A DNA stretch of 36,457 bases, taken from positions 1-36,457 of the forward strand of contig CACYRK010000043.1 in the NCBI GenBank assembly GCA_902776835.1, in the 5' to 3' direction. The notes under the pieces were generated by a model, which was not told the origin of the DNA, did not search any database, and saw nothing but the letters and a program-made list of their open reading frames with translations. This DNA comes from an uncultured Bacteroidales bacterium. Lineage in GTDB: Bacteria; Bacteroidota; Bacteroidia; Bacteroidales; Muribaculaceae. The position numbers and the translations under genes were made by a program. Below are positions 24,322-32,349 of this stretch, one piece after another (position 1 is the first letter of the stretch; the number at the start of each line of letters is the position of its first letter).

Positions 24322-24452
24322 TCCTCCCCTAAGTTAGGGGAGTTGGCCTGAAGGGCCGGAGGAGTGTGTGATAACGCACTGGTTGTAAACCATTTGCTTC
24401 TTAACACACGCCCCCGCCCCTTCGGGGCACCCCCTCTAACTTAGAGGGGGAG
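24322..24452. repeat. foldback element (MITE-like) nested in copy 1
   Basis: The arms CTCCCCTAAGTTAGGGGAG (24324-24342) and CCCCCTCTAACTTAGAGGGG (about 24430-24449) are related inverted repeats that are themselves palindromic. The pairing continues inward (GAAGGGCCGGAGGAGTGTGT against ACACACGCCCCCGCCCCTTC). The whole 130 bp could form one long hairpin. No coding sequence. Confidence 0.75.
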
Positions 24453-24457
24453 TTTCC

Positions 24458-24564
24458 GGCCATAACCGAATTATGACACACCTTCCCTACATTGTTGATG
24501 CCTCCCTTTTATGTTTCATTATGACACACCCTCATTTTCCAGCCATAACCGAATTATGACACAT
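24458..24564. repeat. duplicated GCCATAACCGAATTATGACA segment
   Basis: The 20-mer occurs at about 24459 and 24543. Between the copies, TCCCTACATTGTTGATG resembles the right end of the MITE-like element near 28068. The stretch is a patchwork of element fragments. Confidence 0.6.
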
Positions 24565-24630
24565 CGTCGTGGAGTCAAGGTCGTAAAAACCTGTGATTTA
24601 GCACGACGTGCCATGGCACGTCCCTACATT
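24565..24630 (+). repeat. right half of MITE/REP-like element, copy 1
   Basis: Matches 28012-28077, ending in the palindrome ACGTGCCATGGCACGTCCCT. Its first 22 bases duplicate 24277-24298 exactly, so the left and right halves overlap by that segment. Confidence 0.8.
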
Positions 24631-24680
24631 AATAGCGGCTGTGGCATTAATGGCGACTGTGGATTTTATAGTTGCTGGAG
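24631..24680. repeat. degenerate 9-bp-period array at the aroK 3' end
   Basis: AATAGCGGCTGTGGCATTAATGG-like periodic sequence (units near TAGCGGCTG, TGGCGACTG) resembles the CTAT/CTGT arrays at 2197-2297. The stop codon of shikimate kinase (24666) lies inside it. Confidence 0.45.
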
Positions 24681-25208
24681 GAGTTGGGCCAGGCGGTGGG
24701 CGGTGATGCGCGTCTCGTCGGCGGTCTCGATGTCGGTGGAGTCGAAGCGCAGTTGCGCAAGGGCGTAGTAGGGCTCGCGCTCGGCCAGCGATGCGGTGAC
24801 GTAATCGAGGACCTCGGCGTCGTCGAGGTTGGCGATGAGGGGGCGTTTGCTCTTGTGCTCGGGTAGGCACAGCCGTGCGGCGATGCGCTGGGCCGACGTG
24901 GTGAGCCAGATGGTGAGCCCGCGGCTGTTCATCAACTCCATGTTGCCGCTGTGGCATGGCGTGCCTCCGCCACAAGCCACGATGGCGGCCTCGGGAGTGT
25001 GGGCCACCTCGGTCAGGGCCTGGCGCTCGATGTCGCGAAAGCGCGCCTCGCCCACCTGGCTATAGATTTCCTTGATGGTGGCTTCGCAGCGCTCCTCGAT
25101 ATAGTCGTCGAGGTCGATAAACGGCATGCCCAACTCGCGCGCCAGTTCCACGCCCAGCGTGGTCTTGCCGCACCCCATGTATCCTACGAGAAAAATGTGT
25201 GTCTTCAT
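24666..25208 (-). CDS. aroK: Shikimate kinase
   Basis: The 180-residue cytoplasmic enzyme phosphorylates shikimate to shikimate 3-phosphate with ATP, step five of the chorismate (aromatic amino acid) pathway. It shows the P-loop GYMGCGKTT (residues 9-17), the shikimate-binding FIDLDDYIEE, the Arg in EARFRDIE, the GGGTP motif and the lid KSKRPLIANL. Length is typical. The frame is open further upstream (to 25241), but the -7 box at 25217-25224 lies inside that extension, so the ATG at 25208 is the likely start. No other aro gene is adjacent. Confidence 0.95.
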   Translation of the reverse strand: MKTHIFLVGYMGCGKTTLGVELARELGMPFIDLDDYIEERCEATIKEIYSQVGEARFRDIERQALTEVAHTPEAAIVACGGGTPCHSGNMELMNSRGLTIWLTTSAQRIAARLCLPEHKSKRPLIANLDDAEVLDYVTASLAEREPYYALAQLRFDSTDIETADETRITAHRLAQLLQQL

Positions 25209-25216
25209 TGCAGCCT

Positions 25217-25247
25217 CAAAATTACGCATTTTTGCCGACATACCAAA
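25217..25247 (-). promoter_or_regulatory. promoter of shikimate kinase
   Basis: TTTTG (25244-25248 region), a 19-nt spacer and TAATTTTG (25217-25224) on the minus strand. Transcription would start only a few bases before the ATG at 25208, giving a nearly leaderless mRNA. Confidence 0.6.
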
Positions 25248-25249
25248 AT

Positions 25250-25272
25250 GAGCCCCGCTGGTGGCGGGGCTC
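25250..25272 (-). terminator. possible terminator upstream of aroK
   Basis: The perfect 9-bp stem GAGCCCCGC/GCGGGGCTC is followed on the minus strand by ATTTTGG. It could stop transcription coming from the coiled-coil gene, although the T run overlaps the aroK -33 element. Confidence 0.35.
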
Positions 25273-25288
25273 GGTGGTGCGGTCGACA

Positions 25289-25577
25289 GCGTTAGGATGG
25301 CAACACAGGCAAGGGTGATGGCTAAGGCAAAGGCCTGCTTACCCGCAAAGGCAAAGGCGATTTCGCCTCCTTCGGGCGAGCCCGGAAATCCGGCTCACCC
25401 TGGGGCGAGGGAAAAAGTTGGGCAGCAGACGCTTTTGAAATTTAGACGAATTAAATGTTCGTTGCTGCGACTTATGGTTCGCAGCGAGCCAAAATGCTGA
25501 ATGCCATCCGCTACTGTCGTAAAGCGACCCAAAGGGCACAATTTCGCCCGAGTAGGCCGCACCCGGAAAATCTTTTT
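25289..25577. other. gene-free GC-rich intergenic sequence
   Basis: Contains short hairpin-forming pieces (GGCGATTTCGCC, GCCCGGAAATCCGGC), a purine-rich AAGGCAAAGGC repeat and no start-to-stop frame with convincing codon use. A 66-codon minus-strand frame at 25339-25539 has the look of translated repeat rather than protein. Confidence 0.4.
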
Positions 25578-25658
25578 AAGATTTTAGATTATAGATTTTA
25601 GATTATAGATTATAGATAACAGATGACAGATGACAGATAACAGATAACAGATGACATA
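25578..25658. repeat. 7-bp tandem array (TAGATTA / CAGATGA)
   Basis: Units run TAGATTA, TAGATTT, TAGATTA, TAGATAA, CAGATGA, CAGATAA in close succession (about ten units). Confidence 0.85.
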
Positions 25659-25682
25659 TTTGCTGCCGATTTGCCGCTTGCT

Positions 25683-25708
25683 CATCTATAATCTATAATC
25701 TCTAATCT
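25683..25708. repeat. inverted copy of the 7-bp array
   Basis: TATAATC units in reverse orientation to 25578-25658, about 25 bp away. The TAG stop codon of the coiled-coil gene (25702-25704) is part of this repeat. Confidence 0.75.
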
Positions 25709-26589
25709 TGTGAACTCTTGCCCAGCGCGTTGAGTTCGTCGTAGATGGGCCGCAACTTGTCGGGCAGCACGATTTTCAGTTTGCCGATTGCGTTGCGGGT
25801 CTCCACCTGATATTTTGCAAACTCGGTGTTGAGGCGCTGCACGTCGGCGTTGTATTGCTCTTGCAACTGTGTGTCGCGGTTTTTCGCCTCGATGGTCTTG
25901 CGCTTGATGGTGTCGGCCATCTCGGCCTTGATGGCGTTGAGGCGTGCCTCATAGTCGCGGTATCGGCTTTGCAGGTCAAAGAACACGCGGTCCATGTCGC
26001 CGGTGGTCACCGTGGCGGCATAGTTGTAGATTATGGCGTCGGAGCCTTGCCCCTTGAGCACGGCGGGCTCTTTGGTGACTTGCATGAGTCGCTGGCGGGC
26101 CTGCGACACGTCGCCGTCGCGGTGGATGTGCTTGCCGTAGGTGGCGGCGTAAGCCTCGAGGGTGAAGTACTCGTTGCGCTCCTTGATGGGCATGGCGTTG
26201 AGCAGGCTGGCTTGTGTGGGCACCTCGGTGGCTTCGGGGAAGGTGGGGTAGTCGATGCCGTTGTCCTTGCAGTATTCGGTTACTGTCATGTCCGAAACCT
26301 GGTCCATCAACTCCTGCTTGACGCGGATTGCCTCGCGCACCCAGGCGTTGAACGAGTACATGCGTGCGATTACCTCGATGAGCGTGCGTATGCGGCCAAT
26401 TTGGTCGTATCCGGTGCGCAGCGTCTTCTGCTCGCCATTAATCAACTCGACCGTGGTCGAGAACAACTCGATGTTGGCCAGTTCGGCCTCCAGGTCCTGG
26501 ATGCGCTCCTTGGCGATGTTTGCCAGGTGGTTGGCCGACGTCGAGGTGATGCCGTTAGTGGCAAGAAATTCAGGGATAATTATTTTCAT
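25702..26589 (-). CDS. Conserved coiled-coil protein of unknown function
   Basis: The 295-residue protein starts MKIIIPEFLATNGITSTSAN and has no signal peptide or membrane segment, so it is probably cytoplasmic. It is largely helical. A heptad-rich region near residues 25-45 (ANIAKERIQDLEAELANIEL) and a long charged coiled coil near 205-270 (YEARLNAIKAEMADTIKRKT, then EQYNADVQRLNTEF) are evident. I do not recognise the family. Codon use matches its neighbours. It has its own -7 box (26627) divergent from the phosphodiesterase gene, and a 7-bp array sits at its stop codon. The N-terminal PEFLATNGITSTSANHLANI stretch would be a good search seed. Confidence 0.8.
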   Translation of the reverse strand: MKIIIPEFLATNGITSTSANHLANIAKERIQDLEAELANIELFSTTVELINGEQKTLRTGYDQIGRIRTLIEVIARMYSFNAWVREAIRVKQELMDQVSDMTVTEYCKDNGIDYPTFPEATEVPTQASLLNAMPIKERNEYFTLEAYAATYGKHIHRDGDVSQARQRLMQVTKEPAVLKGQGSDAIIYNYAATVTTGDMDRVFFDLQSRYRDYEARLNAIKAEMADTIKRKTIEAKNRDTQLQEQYNADVQRLNTEFAKYQVETRNAIGKLKIVLPDKLRPIYDELNALGKSSQD

Positions 26590-26626
26590 AATTGCAATAA
26601 ATTGTGAAATTTGATGTTTTATGGCG

Positions 26627-26634
26627 CAAATATA
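26627..26634 (-). promoter_or_regulatory. -7 box of the coiled-coil gene
   Basis: TATATTTG on the minus strand, 38 bp before the ATG. It is back-to-back with the -7 box at 26658-26665 on the other strand. Confidence 0.5.
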
Positions 26635-26657
26635 ATAAGGAATAACGAATTATTTGG

Positions 26658-26665
26658 TAACTTTG
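26658..26665 (+). promoter_or_regulatory. -7 box of the phosphodiesterase gene
   Basis: TAACTTTG, 18 bp before the ATG at 26684. No good -33 element is visible. Confidence 0.5.
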
Positions 26666-26683
26666 TGGAAAATTTTTTAAAAG

Positions 26684-27883
26684 ATGAAACGAATTGCTCT
26701 TTCGGTCTGCCTTTTGTGGGTGGCCATGGCGTCGCTGGCTGTGGGCCGCGACAGTTACACAGTGATTATTTCGCTCGACGGCTTCCGCTGGGATTATGTC
26801 GAGGCATTCGACACCCCATTCTTGCGTGAGATGGGCAACCAGGGTGTGAAGGCGACGATGACCCCGTCGTTTCCGAGCAAAACCTTCCCCAACCACTACA
26901 CGCTGGCCACGGGCCTGGTGCCCGACCACCACGGCATCATCGCCAACAAGTTTAAGGTGCGCGACGAGAACAAGGTGTTCAGCCTGAGCAACGACGAGAC
27001 CCGCACCAACGGCAATTATTACGGTGGCGACCCCATCTGGCTCACGGCCCGCAACCAGGGCGTGACGTCGGCCACGGTCTATTGGGTGGGCAGTGATGTT
27101 GCCATCAAGGGCCAGCATGCCAATTACTGGCGCGACTACCAGGAGAAGCCGCTGCTTACCTTGCCTGAGCGCACCAACGAGATCATGCGCCTGCTCAGTC
27201 TGCCCGAGAATGAGCGCCCACACCTGGTGATGGCCTACTTTGAGCAGCCCGACGCCAACGGACACACCTACGGCCCCATTTCTGCCGAGACGCGCCAAGC
27301 CATGGAGCAGATGGACTCGCTCATGTGCTCGCTGTGGATGCGACTGATGACCCTGCCCTTTGCCGCCGATATCAACTTTATCGTCACCGGCGACCACGGT
27401 ATGACCTGGGTCAACCCCGAGCGCCAACTCTTCCCCAAGGACTATCTGAAAAATGAGTGGGTGGAACTGCTGGCCAACGACCTGCCCACGCTCATCTATG
27501 CCACCAAGCCGAAATATGTCGACTCGATTTACAACGCGCTGAAGAAAGTCGACCACCTGCGGGTGTGGCGTCGCGGCGAGGTGCCCGCCTATCTCAACTA
27601 TGGCAACAATCGCAACATGGGCGATGTGGTGGTGCTGCCCGATATCGGCTGGGTCTTCGACAACACGCCGTGGACACCCGGCGGCACTCACGGCTACGAC
27701 CAGACGTTAAGCGACATGTGGGTGGCATTCCGTGCCATCGGCCCCGATTTCAAGCATGGCTACACGCGGCAGTTGACCTTCCGCAATGTGTGCATCTATC
27801 CGCTGCTGTGCCACCTGCTGGGTCTGCAGCCCAGCCCATGCGACGGCACGCTCGACGAGGTGCGTGACCTGCTGGCACAATAG
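26684..27883 (+). CDS. Secreted nucleotide pyrophosphatase/phosphodiesterase (NPP family)
   Basis: The 399-residue protein has a signal peptide (MKRIALSVCLLWVAMASLAVG) and is an alkaline-phosphatase-superfamily type I phosphodiesterase. Metal and catalytic positions are visible: Asp32 in IISLDGFRWDY, the nucleophile Thr67 in PSFPSKTFPNHY, the DANGH motif in YFEQPDANGHTYG, the DHGM motif in VTGDHGMTW, and His in PGGTHGYDQ. Family members hydrolyse nucleotide pyrophosphates or phosphodiesters in the periplasm; the exact substrate cannot be read from sequence. The Gly-His-rich ends and length fit bacterial NPPs. The stop codon runs straight into TAGCAACTTATAGCAAT, a hint of the CTAT-type 9-bp repeat. 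It converges with the fucose operon. Confidence 0.93.
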   Translation: MKRIALSVCLLWVAMASLAVGRDSYTVIISLDGFRWDYVEAFDTPFLREMGNQGVKATMTPSFPSKTFPNHYTLATGLVPDHHGIIANKFKVRDENKVFSLSNDETRTNGNYYGGDPIWLTARNQGVTSATVYWVGSDVAIKGQHANYWRDYQEKPLLTLPERTNEIMRLLSLPENERPHLVMAYFEQPDANGHTYGPISAETRQAMEQMDSLMCSLWMRLMTLPFAADINFIVTGDHGMTWVNPERQLFPKDYLKNEWVELLANDLPTLIYATKPKYVDSIYNALKKVDHLRVWRRGEVPAYLNYGNNRNMGDVVVLPDIGWVFDNTPWTPGGTHGYDQTLSDMWVAFRAIGPDFKHGYTRQLTFRNVCIYPLLCHLLGLQPSPCDGTLDEVRDLLAQ

Positions 27884-27942
27884 CAACTTATAGCAATAAT
27901 ACGTGAGTTGTGCCTCAGCCACTAACATGCGCTAAGTATGCG

Positions 27943-28080
27943 TTTTCTTATGCCGAACTCACGTGCAATTAGTGTAAAGTGGTCATAAATTTGTAGGGAC
28001 GCGCCATGGCGCGTCGTGGAGTCAAGGTCGTAAATACCTGAGATTTCGCACGACGCGCCATGGCGCGTCCCTACGTTGTT
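27943..28080. repeat. MITE/REP-like element, intact copy 2
   Basis: Two near-inverted palindromes, GGGACGCGCCATGGCGCGTC (27996-28015) and GACGCGCCATGGCGCGTCCC (28052-28071), bracket a short core containing GGAGTCAAGGTCGTAAATAC. The left 91 bases and the right part both match the split copy at 24208-24630. It fills the space between two convergent genes and may also act as a bidirectional terminator. Confidence 0.8.
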
Positions 28081-28112
28081 GATATCGCCCTTTGGTGTTT
28101 TATGGTTGTCGC

Positions 28113-29189
28113 TTATTGCAGCGAGTCGAGATACCAGCGGTAGAGGGCGGGCACGCCGTCCTCGATTTCCATGCGGTGGTGCCATCCTAAGCCGTGCAAC
28201 TTGCTCACGTCGGTGAGTTTGCGCAGCGTGCCGTCGGGCTTTGTGGCGTCCCACTCGATGCGTCCGCGGTAGCCCACCGCCGCCTTTACCAACTGTGCCA
28301 GTTGTGCGATGGTGACCTCGCGTCCGCTGCCTATGTTGATGTGGCAGTTGCGCACGTCGGGGTTGGTGCCGCGCACGTCGTCGAAGTCGATATGCTCGAG
28401 GCAGTAGACACTGGCGTCGGCCATGTCCTCGCTCCAGAGAAATTCGCGTATGGGTCGCCCGGAGCCCCACAGGCACAGGCGGTCCTCCTCGATGCCGTAG
28501 CGCGCCAGCAGCGACGTGATTTGTGCCGAGGTGGCATCGCCGCCGAGGCCCTCCACAGGACGGCGGGCCAAATCGATGCGGATGGCGGCCAGGTTGTGCT
28601 CGTTGAGCGCCTTGGCAAGGTGCATCTTGCGTATCATGGCCGGAAGCACGTGGCTGGTCTCCAGGTCGAAGTTGTCGCGCGGGCCGTAGAGGTTGGTGGG
28701 CATCACGGCGATGTAGTTGGTGCCGTACTGCAGGTTGAAACTCTCGCACATCTTCAGGCCGGCGATTTTTGCGATGGCGTAAGGCTCGTTGGTGTACTCG
28801 AGCGGCGATGTGAGCAGGTAGTCCTCGCGGATGGGCTGGGGTGCCTCGCGCGGATAGATGCATGTGCTGCCCAAGAACAGCAGTTTCTTCACGCCGTGTC
28901 GCCAACTCTCGCCGATGACGTTTTGCTGAATCTGCAGGTTCTGGTAGATGAAGTCGGCGCGGTAGCGGCTGTTGGCCATGATGCCGCCCACGTGGGCCGC
29001 CGCAAGCACCACATACTCGGGTTGCTCGGCGTCGAAAAATTGCTTCACAGCCACGCCATCCATCAGGTCGAGTTCGCTGTGGATGCGGCCCACCAGGTTG
29101 GTGTAGCCCTTGCTCAGCAGGTTGTTCCAGATGGCCGAGCCCACGAGTCCGCGATGCCCGGCAACGTATATCTTACTGTTTTTTTCCAT
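28113..29189 (-). CDS. fcl: GDP-L-fucose synthase
   Basis: The 358-residue enzyme epimerises and reduces GDP-4-keto-6-deoxy-D-mannose to GDP-L-fucose with NADPH. The extended SDR fold shows the nucleotide-binding GHRGLVGSAIW (residues 11-21), the catalytic Ser108 in FLGSTCIYP, and the YxxxK pair Tyr137/Lys141 in EPYAIAKIAG. Family motifs HVGGI and MPTNLYGPRDNFD are present. An insert around residues 205-240 (RRPVEGLGGDATSAQITSLL) lengthens it compared with the about 320 residues of the E. coli enzyme and is usual in Bacteroidota. It is the last gene of the operon, 39 bp after gmd. Confidence 0.95.
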   Translation of the reverse strand: MEKNSKIYVAGHRGLVGSAIWNNLLSKGYTNLVGRIHSELDLMDGVAVKQFFDAEQPEYVVLAAAHVGGIMANSRYRADFIYQNLQIQQNVIGESWRHGVKKLLFLGSTCIYPREAPQPIREDYLLTSPLEYTNEPYAIAKIAGLKMCESFNLQYGTNYIAVMPTNLYGPRDNFDLETSHVLPAMIRKMHLAKALNEHNLAAIRIDLARRPVEGLGGDATSAQITSLLARYGIEEDRLCLWGSGRPIREFLWSEDMADASVYCLEHIDFDDVRGTNPDVRNCHINIGSGREVTIAQLAQLVKAAVGYRGRIEWDATKPDGTLRKLTDVSKLHGLGWHHRMEIEDGVPALYRWYLDSLQ

Positions 29190-29205
29190 TGCAATGAATC
29201 CAGAT

Positions 29206-29240
29206 ATCTGTAATCTATGATCTGTAATCTATAATCTACT
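29206..29240. repeat. 7-bp array between gmd and fcl
   Basis: Five units of the type ATCTGTA, ATCTATG, ATCTATA. They match the inverted form of the array at 25578-25658. The TAG stop codon of gmd (29229-29231) and its last codons lie inside it. Confidence 0.75.
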
Positions 29241-30290
29241 TAAGTCGTGTTCTACCATGCGGCGCACCAGTTCGTCGAAACTGGTCTTGCGCGGGTTCCA
29301 TCCCAGTTTTTCGCGTGCCTTGGTGGGGTCGCCGAGCAGTTGCTCGACCTCGGCCGGACGGAAGTATTTCGGGTCCACCTCCACCAGTGTGCGGCCGGTG
29401 GCGCGGTCGATGCCCTTCTCGTTCAGGCCCTCGCCCTGCCACTCAAGTTCGATGCCGGCATAGTGGAAGGCCAGTGTGCAGAACTCGCGCACCGTGTGGT
29501 ATTCGCCGGTGGCGATGACGTAGTCGTCGGGCTCGGGCTGCTGCATGATGAGCCACATGCACTCCACATAGTCGGGCGCGTAGCCCCAGTCGCGGCGGGC
29601 GTTCAGGTTGCCCAGGTACAGTTTGTCCTGCTTGCCGTGGGCAATGCGAGCCGCCGCCACGGTGATTTTGCGCGTCACGAAGGTCTCGCCGCGTCGCTCG
29701 CTCTCGTGGTTGAACAGGATGCCGTTGACGCAGTACATGCCGTAACTCTCGCGGTAGTTTTTCATAATCCAGAAGGCATAGAGTTTGGCCACGGCATAAG
29801 GGCTGCGGGGGTAGAACGGCGTGGTTTCGCGCTGCGGCACCTCCTGCACCAGGCCATAGAGTTCGCTCGTGCTGGCTTGGTAAATCTTGGTGACGTCGGC
29901 ACGTCCGGCGATGCGCACGCTCTCAATCAGTCGCAGCGTGCCCGTGGCATCGACATCGGCCGTGTATTCCGGCACGTCGAACGACACCTTCACGTGGCTC
30001 TGAGCCGCCAGGTTGTAAATCTCGTCGGGCTTGATGCGCTCAATGATGCGAATCAGCGAACTCGAGTCGGTCATGTCGGCATAATGCAGTTCGATGAGTC
30101 GGTTCTGCTTCATGTCGCGCACCCACTCGTCGAGATACAGGTGCTCGATGCGCCCGGTGTTGAAACTGCTGCTGCGACGCAGTGTGCCGTGAACTTCGTA
30201 TCCTTTTTTGAGCAAGAACTCGGCCAGATAACTGCCGTCTTGCCCCGTGATACCGGTGATCAGCGCCACCTTGTTTGCTTTATCTGTCAT
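29229..30290 (-). CDS. gmd: GDP-mannose 4,6-dehydratase
   Basis: The 353-residue enzyme converts GDP-D-mannose to GDP-4-keto-6-deoxy-D-mannose, the first committed step to GDP-L-fucose. It has the Rossmann motif [13 protein letters not shown] (12-24), NLAAQSHV (93-100), the catalytic Thr141 and Glu143 in QASTSELYG, and Tyr165/Lys169 in [20 protein letters not shown] and the C-terminal [19 protein letters not shown] are diagnostic. The product is the substrate of fcl, the next gene. The first gene of the operon ends 17 bp upstream. GDP-fucose would serve capsule or protein fucosylation. Confidence 0.97.
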   Translation of the reverse strand: MTDKANKVALITGITGQDGSYLAEFLLKKGYEVHGTLRRSSSFNTGRIEHLYLDEWVRDMKQNRLIELHYADMTDSSSLIRIIERIKPDEIYNLAAQSHVKVSFDVPEYTADVDATGTLRLIESVRIAGRADVTKIYQASTSELYGLVQEVPQRETTPFYPRSPYAVAKLYAFWIMKNYRESYGMYCVNGILFNHESERRGETFVTRKITVAAARIAHGKQDKLYLGNLNARRDWGYAPDYVECMWLIMQQPEPDDYVIATGEYHTVREFCTLAFHYAGIELEWQGEGLNEKGIDRATGRTLVEVDPKYFRPAEVEQLLGDPTKAREKLGWNPRKTSFDELVRRMVEHDLSRL

Positions 30291-30307
30291 ATCGTTGGTG
30301 TTTTCGG

Positions 30308-31426
30308 TTATTCAATGACCACGGTGTGGGGGATTCTGTTCTCATCGCCGCGGAACAGCCTAATCTCGCTGACCACGGTGGTGCCTTTCTGGCGTGGCCG
30401 CAGGGTGTACCACACATGCTGCTTGTCGCCGCCCGGGGGAGTGTTGGGAGCAAGTTGGGTCTGGTCGAACGAAACGTCGAAATACGTGGTGTCGCAATCG
30501 AGGAAATAGCCTACTCCCACCGAGCCGTGTTTCACTTCCTCGACGCGTAATTCCTGCCCCATGACCAATTTGATGGTTTCATTGGGGTCGACACGGTTGA
30601 GTTCCACGGGGGTCAGCGGGGTGAACTCAGCCAGGGCGGGCTGGGGCATGTCGGGCAACTCCTCGCGCTTGAGGCAGTTGGTGGTAATCATGTACACGCC
30701 CATTTTGCAGGCCTCCACGTAATCCTCCACCTTGTCGACTGTCCAGCAGGCCACGGGCAGGCCCATGGCGTTGTACATGTCGACGGTCTGCTTGTCGAAG
30801 TTGCCAAACGAGATGCTGGGCATCAAGTGCCACACTTCGCACCACGGCCAGTGTTTCGACCAGTTGGCGTTGCATAGCCATTGCGACTGGAATTCCGGAT
30901 AGTTGTTGCGGATGAATTCGTGCGACTCTCGCATCGAGGTGAGGAAAATCGCGCGGTCTTTGAGTTTTTTGCGCCTCACCAGCATCGCCAAGTCTCTGAA
31001 TTTTGTCATGTCGTTGTTATTGATGCCGTTGCTCCACTTCAACTCAAGCACGGGAATCACGTTTTTCTCGATGCACAGGTCGAGGAACTCCTCCACGGTG
31101 CAAATGTGGCCCGTGTAAGTGCTGTCGCCGCGTTGCTGCACGTATTGCTCGGCTTGCAACTCGGCCAGCGTGGCGTCGCTGACCATCAGATTGCCGCCCA
31201 CGCGGGTGGTGAACTCGTCGTGCGAGATTACGTACTTGCCGTCGGCTGTGACGCGAACATCGCACTCCAGACCGTCGTAGTGGTAGATGTCGACTCCGTT
31301 GGCAAACGCCTCGATGGTGTTCTCAACGCCAATGTTGCAGCCACGATGACCCACCAGCAACGGCTTCCATGCCAGGGCAGGCAAAGCCATGGCGGCGGTC
31401 ACGAGAAGTATAAGAATTCTGTTCAT
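30308..31426 (-). CDS. Secreted glycerophosphodiester phosphodiesterase family protein
   Basis: The 372-residue protein has a signal peptide ([20 protein letters not shown]) and a GDPD TIM-barrel at about 22-275. Active-site residues are visible: His27-Arg28 in VGHRGC, Glu35 in ENT, Glu54 and Asp56 in LECDV, His69 in ISHDE, and Glu in VLELKWS. It would hydrolyse glycerophosphodiesters in the periplasm to glycerol 3-phosphate and an alcohol. A C-terminal beta-rich extension (about 285-372) of unknown role follows the barrel. It is the first gene of a three-gene operon, 17 bp ahead of gmd. A near-consensus -7 box TATCTTCGC lies at 31451-31459. Its link with fucose synthesis is unexplained. Confidence 0.9.
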   Translation of the reverse strand: MNRILILLVTAAMALPALAWKPLLVGHRGCNIGVENTIEAFANGVDIYHYDGLECDVRVTADGKYVISHDEFTTRVGGNLMVSDATLAELQAEQYVQQRGDSTYTGHICTVEEFLDLCIEKNVIPVLELKWSNGINNNDMTKFRDLAMLVRRKKLKDRAIFLTSMRESHEFIRNNYPEFQSQWLCNANWSKHWPWCEVWHLMPSISFGNFDKQTVDMYNAMGLPVACWTVDKVEDYVEACKMGVYMITTNCLKREELPDMPQPALAEFTPLTPVELNRVDPNETIKLVMGQELRVEEVKHGSVGVGYFLDCDTTYFDVSFDQTQLAPNTPPGGDKQHVWYTLRPRQKGTTVVSEIRLFRGDENRIPHTVVIE

Positions 31427-31637
31427 AATATCATGGTTTTAATTACGACTGCGAAGATACTGATTTTTTGCAACACCACCACACATCGCATCATTTTTTT
31501 CGGTCATTGCGCCGCACATTCCCCATTTTCCCCACCTTTTCAGCCCAATTTTATGCACAATGATATGGCTTGCTGGCACGGGGTGTAATAAACACGTCGT
31601 GAAGTGCGTTTATTGTATAAAACACACACATAACGCT

Positions 31638-32186
31638 ATGGCAAAGGAAATCAAGAAATGGACCACGCTCGAGAGCCGCTACATCATTCAGCGGCCGTGG
31701 CTCACGGCGCGAGTCGACAAGGTGCAGTTGCCCGACGGGCGCATCAACCCCGAGCACTATGTGCTGGAGTACCCCGAGTGGGTGAATGTGATTGCGGTGA
31801 CCACGGCCGGCCAGATGGTGCTGGTGCGCCAATATCGCCACGCCATCGACGAGGTGCTGCTCGAACTGTGTGCCGGTGTGTGCGAGGCTGGCGAGACCCC
31901 CGAGCAGGCGGCACGTCGCGAACTGCTCGAGGAGACGGGCTTTGCCGGTGGCTCGTGGCGCGAGATAATGACCATCGGCCAAAATCCCAGCATCTGCGAC
32001 AACATCACCCATTGCTTCCTGGCCGAGGGCGTGGAGCGCGTGGCCGATCAGAGCCTCGACGAGAGCGAGGACATCGAGGTGGTGATTATGAGCCGCGACG
32101 CGGTGCGCGCCATGCTCGACCGCAACGAGATGCTGCAAGCCCTCATGGCCGCCCCGCTGTGGCGCTACTTTGCCGAAAACTCCTGA
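31638..32186 (+). CDS. NUDIX hydrolase (ADP-ribose pyrophosphatase-like)
   Basis: The 182-residue cytoplasmic protein carries a complete NUDIX box, G(x5)E(x7)REUxEExGU, seen as GVCEAGETPEQAARRELLEE followed by TGF. The upstream segment VNVIAVTTAGQMVLVRQYRH is typical of ADP-sugar pyrophosphatases, and the downstream PSICDNITHCFLAEGVE fits the same group. It likely hydrolyses ADP-ribose or another nucleoside diphosphate sugar to AMP or NMP plus sugar phosphate; substrate is inference. The frame is open upstream to 31560, but MAKEIKKW at 31638 is the start that matches the family. No operon partner: 164 bp and a promoter separate it from the next gene. Confidence 0.92.
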   Translation: MAKEIKKWTTLESRYIIQRPWLTARVDKVQLPDGRINPEHYVLEYPEWVNVIAVTTAGQMVLVRQYRHAIDEVLLELCAGVCEAGETPEQAARRELLEETGFAGGSWREIMTIGQNPSICDNITHCFLAEGVERVADQSLDESEDIEVVIMSRDAVRAMLDRNEMLQALMAAPLWRYFAENS

Positions 32187-32232
32187 GAGCCACTCTTTTG
32201 ATGGAAAAAGCAAAAAAAATGCTGAAAAAGAT

Positions 32233-32262
32233 TTTGTTTCAAAAAAAATAATATATCTTTGC
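32233..32262 (+). promoter_or_regulatory. promoter of the small secreted-protein operon
   Basis: TTTG (32233-32236), a 17-nt spacer and TATCTTTGC (32254-32262). The leader is about 85 nt. The spacer is slightly short. Confidence 0.5.
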
Positions 32263-32349
32263 GGCTGTAATGTGCTTTGCTTGAGGGAAATAATAGGATT
32301 CTTGCCCTTGAGCGGGCTATGGAACTTTTAGAATCCTACCGAAAGCAGT

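Noticed and set aside
25339..25539. 66-codon minus-strand frame in the aroK upstream gap
   Set aside because: Looks like translated repeat or hairpin sequence; no start signal and no plausible protein features.
26570..27691. 373-codon minus-strand frame opposite the phosphodiesterase
   Set aside because: Overlaps two supported genes and their promoters; its sequence is an antisense shadow of the NPP motifs.
28113..31426. Capsule locus together with the BY-kinase
   Set aside because: The two are 23 kb apart, and no glycosyltransferase, flippase or polymerase gene lies in the window.
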